A program made the position numbers and the translations under genes. Of a DNA stretch of 64,000 nt, positions 62,656 to 64,000 are shown piece after piece (position 1 is the stretch's first letter; every line of letters begins with the position of its first letter). The notes under the pieces were generated by a model. That model was not told the origin of the DNA. It saw only the letters and a program-made list of their open reading frames with translations, and ran no database searches. This DNA comes from Membranipora membranacea (Eukaryota; Bryozoa; Gymnolaemata; Cheilostomatida; Membraniporidae): NCBI GenBank assembly GCA_914767715.1, contig OU612065.1, forward strand, positions 12,710,001-12,774,000. The letters run 5' to 3'.

Positions 62656-64000
62656 CACCTCTTCATATTCTGAATTGAATGTTTAGAAAAATAATTAACA
62701 TATTTGTATTATGTAAAATATAATATATATGGGAAATATTAAGGGACTCAAAAATGCAATATTTCAAACTGAAGCTCATACTGCAAGTCCAAGTTTTTGA
62801 TATTGTATATCAAATTGTAGATCTGCTTGGGATCAACAGGGAGGGTGAGAGAATGCAGAATGTTTTAATAATGAGTCGTCTTGTGTTCCAAGAGGTGTAG
62901 ACAACTTGTTATAATCATGGACTTCGACAAATCTGATTTGAAAAATGCTTACTGGCTTAGAGGGCGAGATTGGAAATCAGATCGGTATGCTGTTTTCATC
63001 CTTCACCTAAGGCTCTCACCATAATATATGACCAAGAGCATAAGTGGGCAAAAACAATAACCAGAATAAACAACTTATGCCTCCCCCTGCCAGGCTCTTC
63101 TAAATTTTTTAGCTAACAAGAGGGAAAAAATGTCTACTTTAGATGGGTCAATATAAGCTAGAGCTTGGTTTGTCCAGGGTGACATCAGGTTAGCTAGCGC
63201 CAATTCCATGCTCAAATGCTACCCGGGTTGCTAGAAACTTAACCAGATTACTTTTGAAATCCAAGTCTCAACTTTGCAGAGATTAGCTCATCTGTAATGC
63301 GTCATGTGAATGTGAATCTTTGGATCAGTGGTAAAATACATAGCATAGCTATATGTGGGGGGGGGGGGGGCTATTCAAGATACAACTACGGACCTTAGCC
63401 ATCGACCTTAAGGACGCCAGGATCATTCAGTAGACTTACGCTGCCATGAGCCTCAAATAACATCTATTTTGTCATAAGAGCAACTCAGCAGACCGAGACA
63501 GAACTTGTGATTTTAGCCAACATTTTAGATCATATGAGCTGCAGCAAATATGAAGCGGGTGAAAATTGTACCAGTTCTTTTTTATTATTAAACTTGAGAA
63601 ATAAAAACACAACATGAACCACTCCACGTAACCAACCGGGAGATAGCTTATCCTATTTAGGCACTAAAACAGTATACACAAAAATCACTGCACACAGCAC
63701 TGGTTTAAGTTATACAGATTTTAAAGAGCACCATAGGAATGAAAAAAGTATGCTAATACTGTGTAAAATGATATAGATATCTGTTATTTGCTAAACCGGG
63801 AAACAATTGTACATTGGCAGATCTGGAACAAATCATGGCAAGCACATTATGACGGTCATGCACAGCTAAGTCTTGATGTATGGATAGAAAATGCTGAATT
63901 TTGAGGTAATTTTCTTTGGGACGACAGCCTACTGACTAGATACAAACGAGATTGCATTTTCTAATATTTGCACTATTTACATTTTTTGAGTATTTCACAT
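62656..64000. other. Right-hand end, no gene recognised
   Basis: Apart from the G tract at 63357-63370 I see nothing supportable. A short ATG-led frame at 62917-62984 ends at a GTATGC donor-like site but has no recognisable homology. Confidence 0.4.
63357..63370 (+). repeat. Run of 14 guanines
   Basis: An uninterrupted poly-G tract in AT-rich surroundings. It may be length-polymorphic or an assembly-sensitive site. Confidence 0.9.

Noticed and set aside
62917-62984. First exon of another plus-strand gene beginning MDFDKSDLKNAYWL
   Set aside because: The ATG and a GTATGC donor-like site exist, but the frame is only 23 codons, nothing in it is recognisable, and no second exon could be found before the window ends.
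1-64000. CRISPR arrays, operons, prophage or other bacterial systems
   Set aside because: The window is plainly nuclear DNA of an animal with spliceosomal introns; no regularly spaced repeats with unique spacers were seen.

Overview
The window is nuclear DNA of an animal, most likely an intron-rich, slowly evolving marine invertebrate; I cannot place the phylum. The coding content is split into short exons with GT...AG borders in AT-rich DNA. The genes include GW182/TNRC6, DIRAS, aspartyl beta-hydroxylase and class III eIF4E, which are animal-type genes. Six genes could be rebuilt exon by exon with every splice phase agreeing, and a seventh (TNRC6) is complete except for its 5' end.

Layout, left to right. 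380-638 (-): first exon of an unidentified secreted or membrane protein that runs off the left edge. 2921-11726 (-): SRPRA, the signal recognition particle receptor alpha subunit, 14 exons, 631 aa. Its 4.1-kb first intron holds a 387-bp inverted-repeat MITE and two related non-LTR retrotransposon copies. 13248-15215 (+): UBE2I/UBC9, 6 exons, 160 aa. 17516-23770 (+): ASPH, 10 exons, 538 aa, with a second MITE-like element in its last intron. 28846-43837 (+): GW182/TNRC6, at least 19 exons, about 1,560 aa, followed by a 3' UTR of about 3.1 kb. 48374-53273 (-): EIF3L, 14 exons, 550 aa, with a tRNA-derived SINE in its last intron. 53596-56685 (+): EIF4E3, head-to-head with EIF3L. 58004-59500 (-): a DIRAS-type small GTPase, 2 coding exons. 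62419-62655 (+): C-terminal remnant of another non-LTR retrotransposon.

Functional theme: four of the seven identified genes act on translation or on translating ribosomes. These are SRPRA (co-translational targeting to the ER), TNRC6 (miRNA-guided repression), EIF3L (eIF3 scaffold) and EIF4E3 (cap binding). EIF3L and EIF4E3 start codons lie 322 bp apart on opposite strands, so they probably share a promoter. That interval contains the palindrome GTCACGTGAC, and the same 10-mer lies inside an 18-bp perfect palindrome upstream of TNRC6. I found no prokaryote-style operon, CRISPR array or wholly new system. The most unusual points are this promoter architecture, a DIRAS with alanine at the Ras Gly12 position, and the transposon cluster next to the SRPRA exon 1 splice donor.
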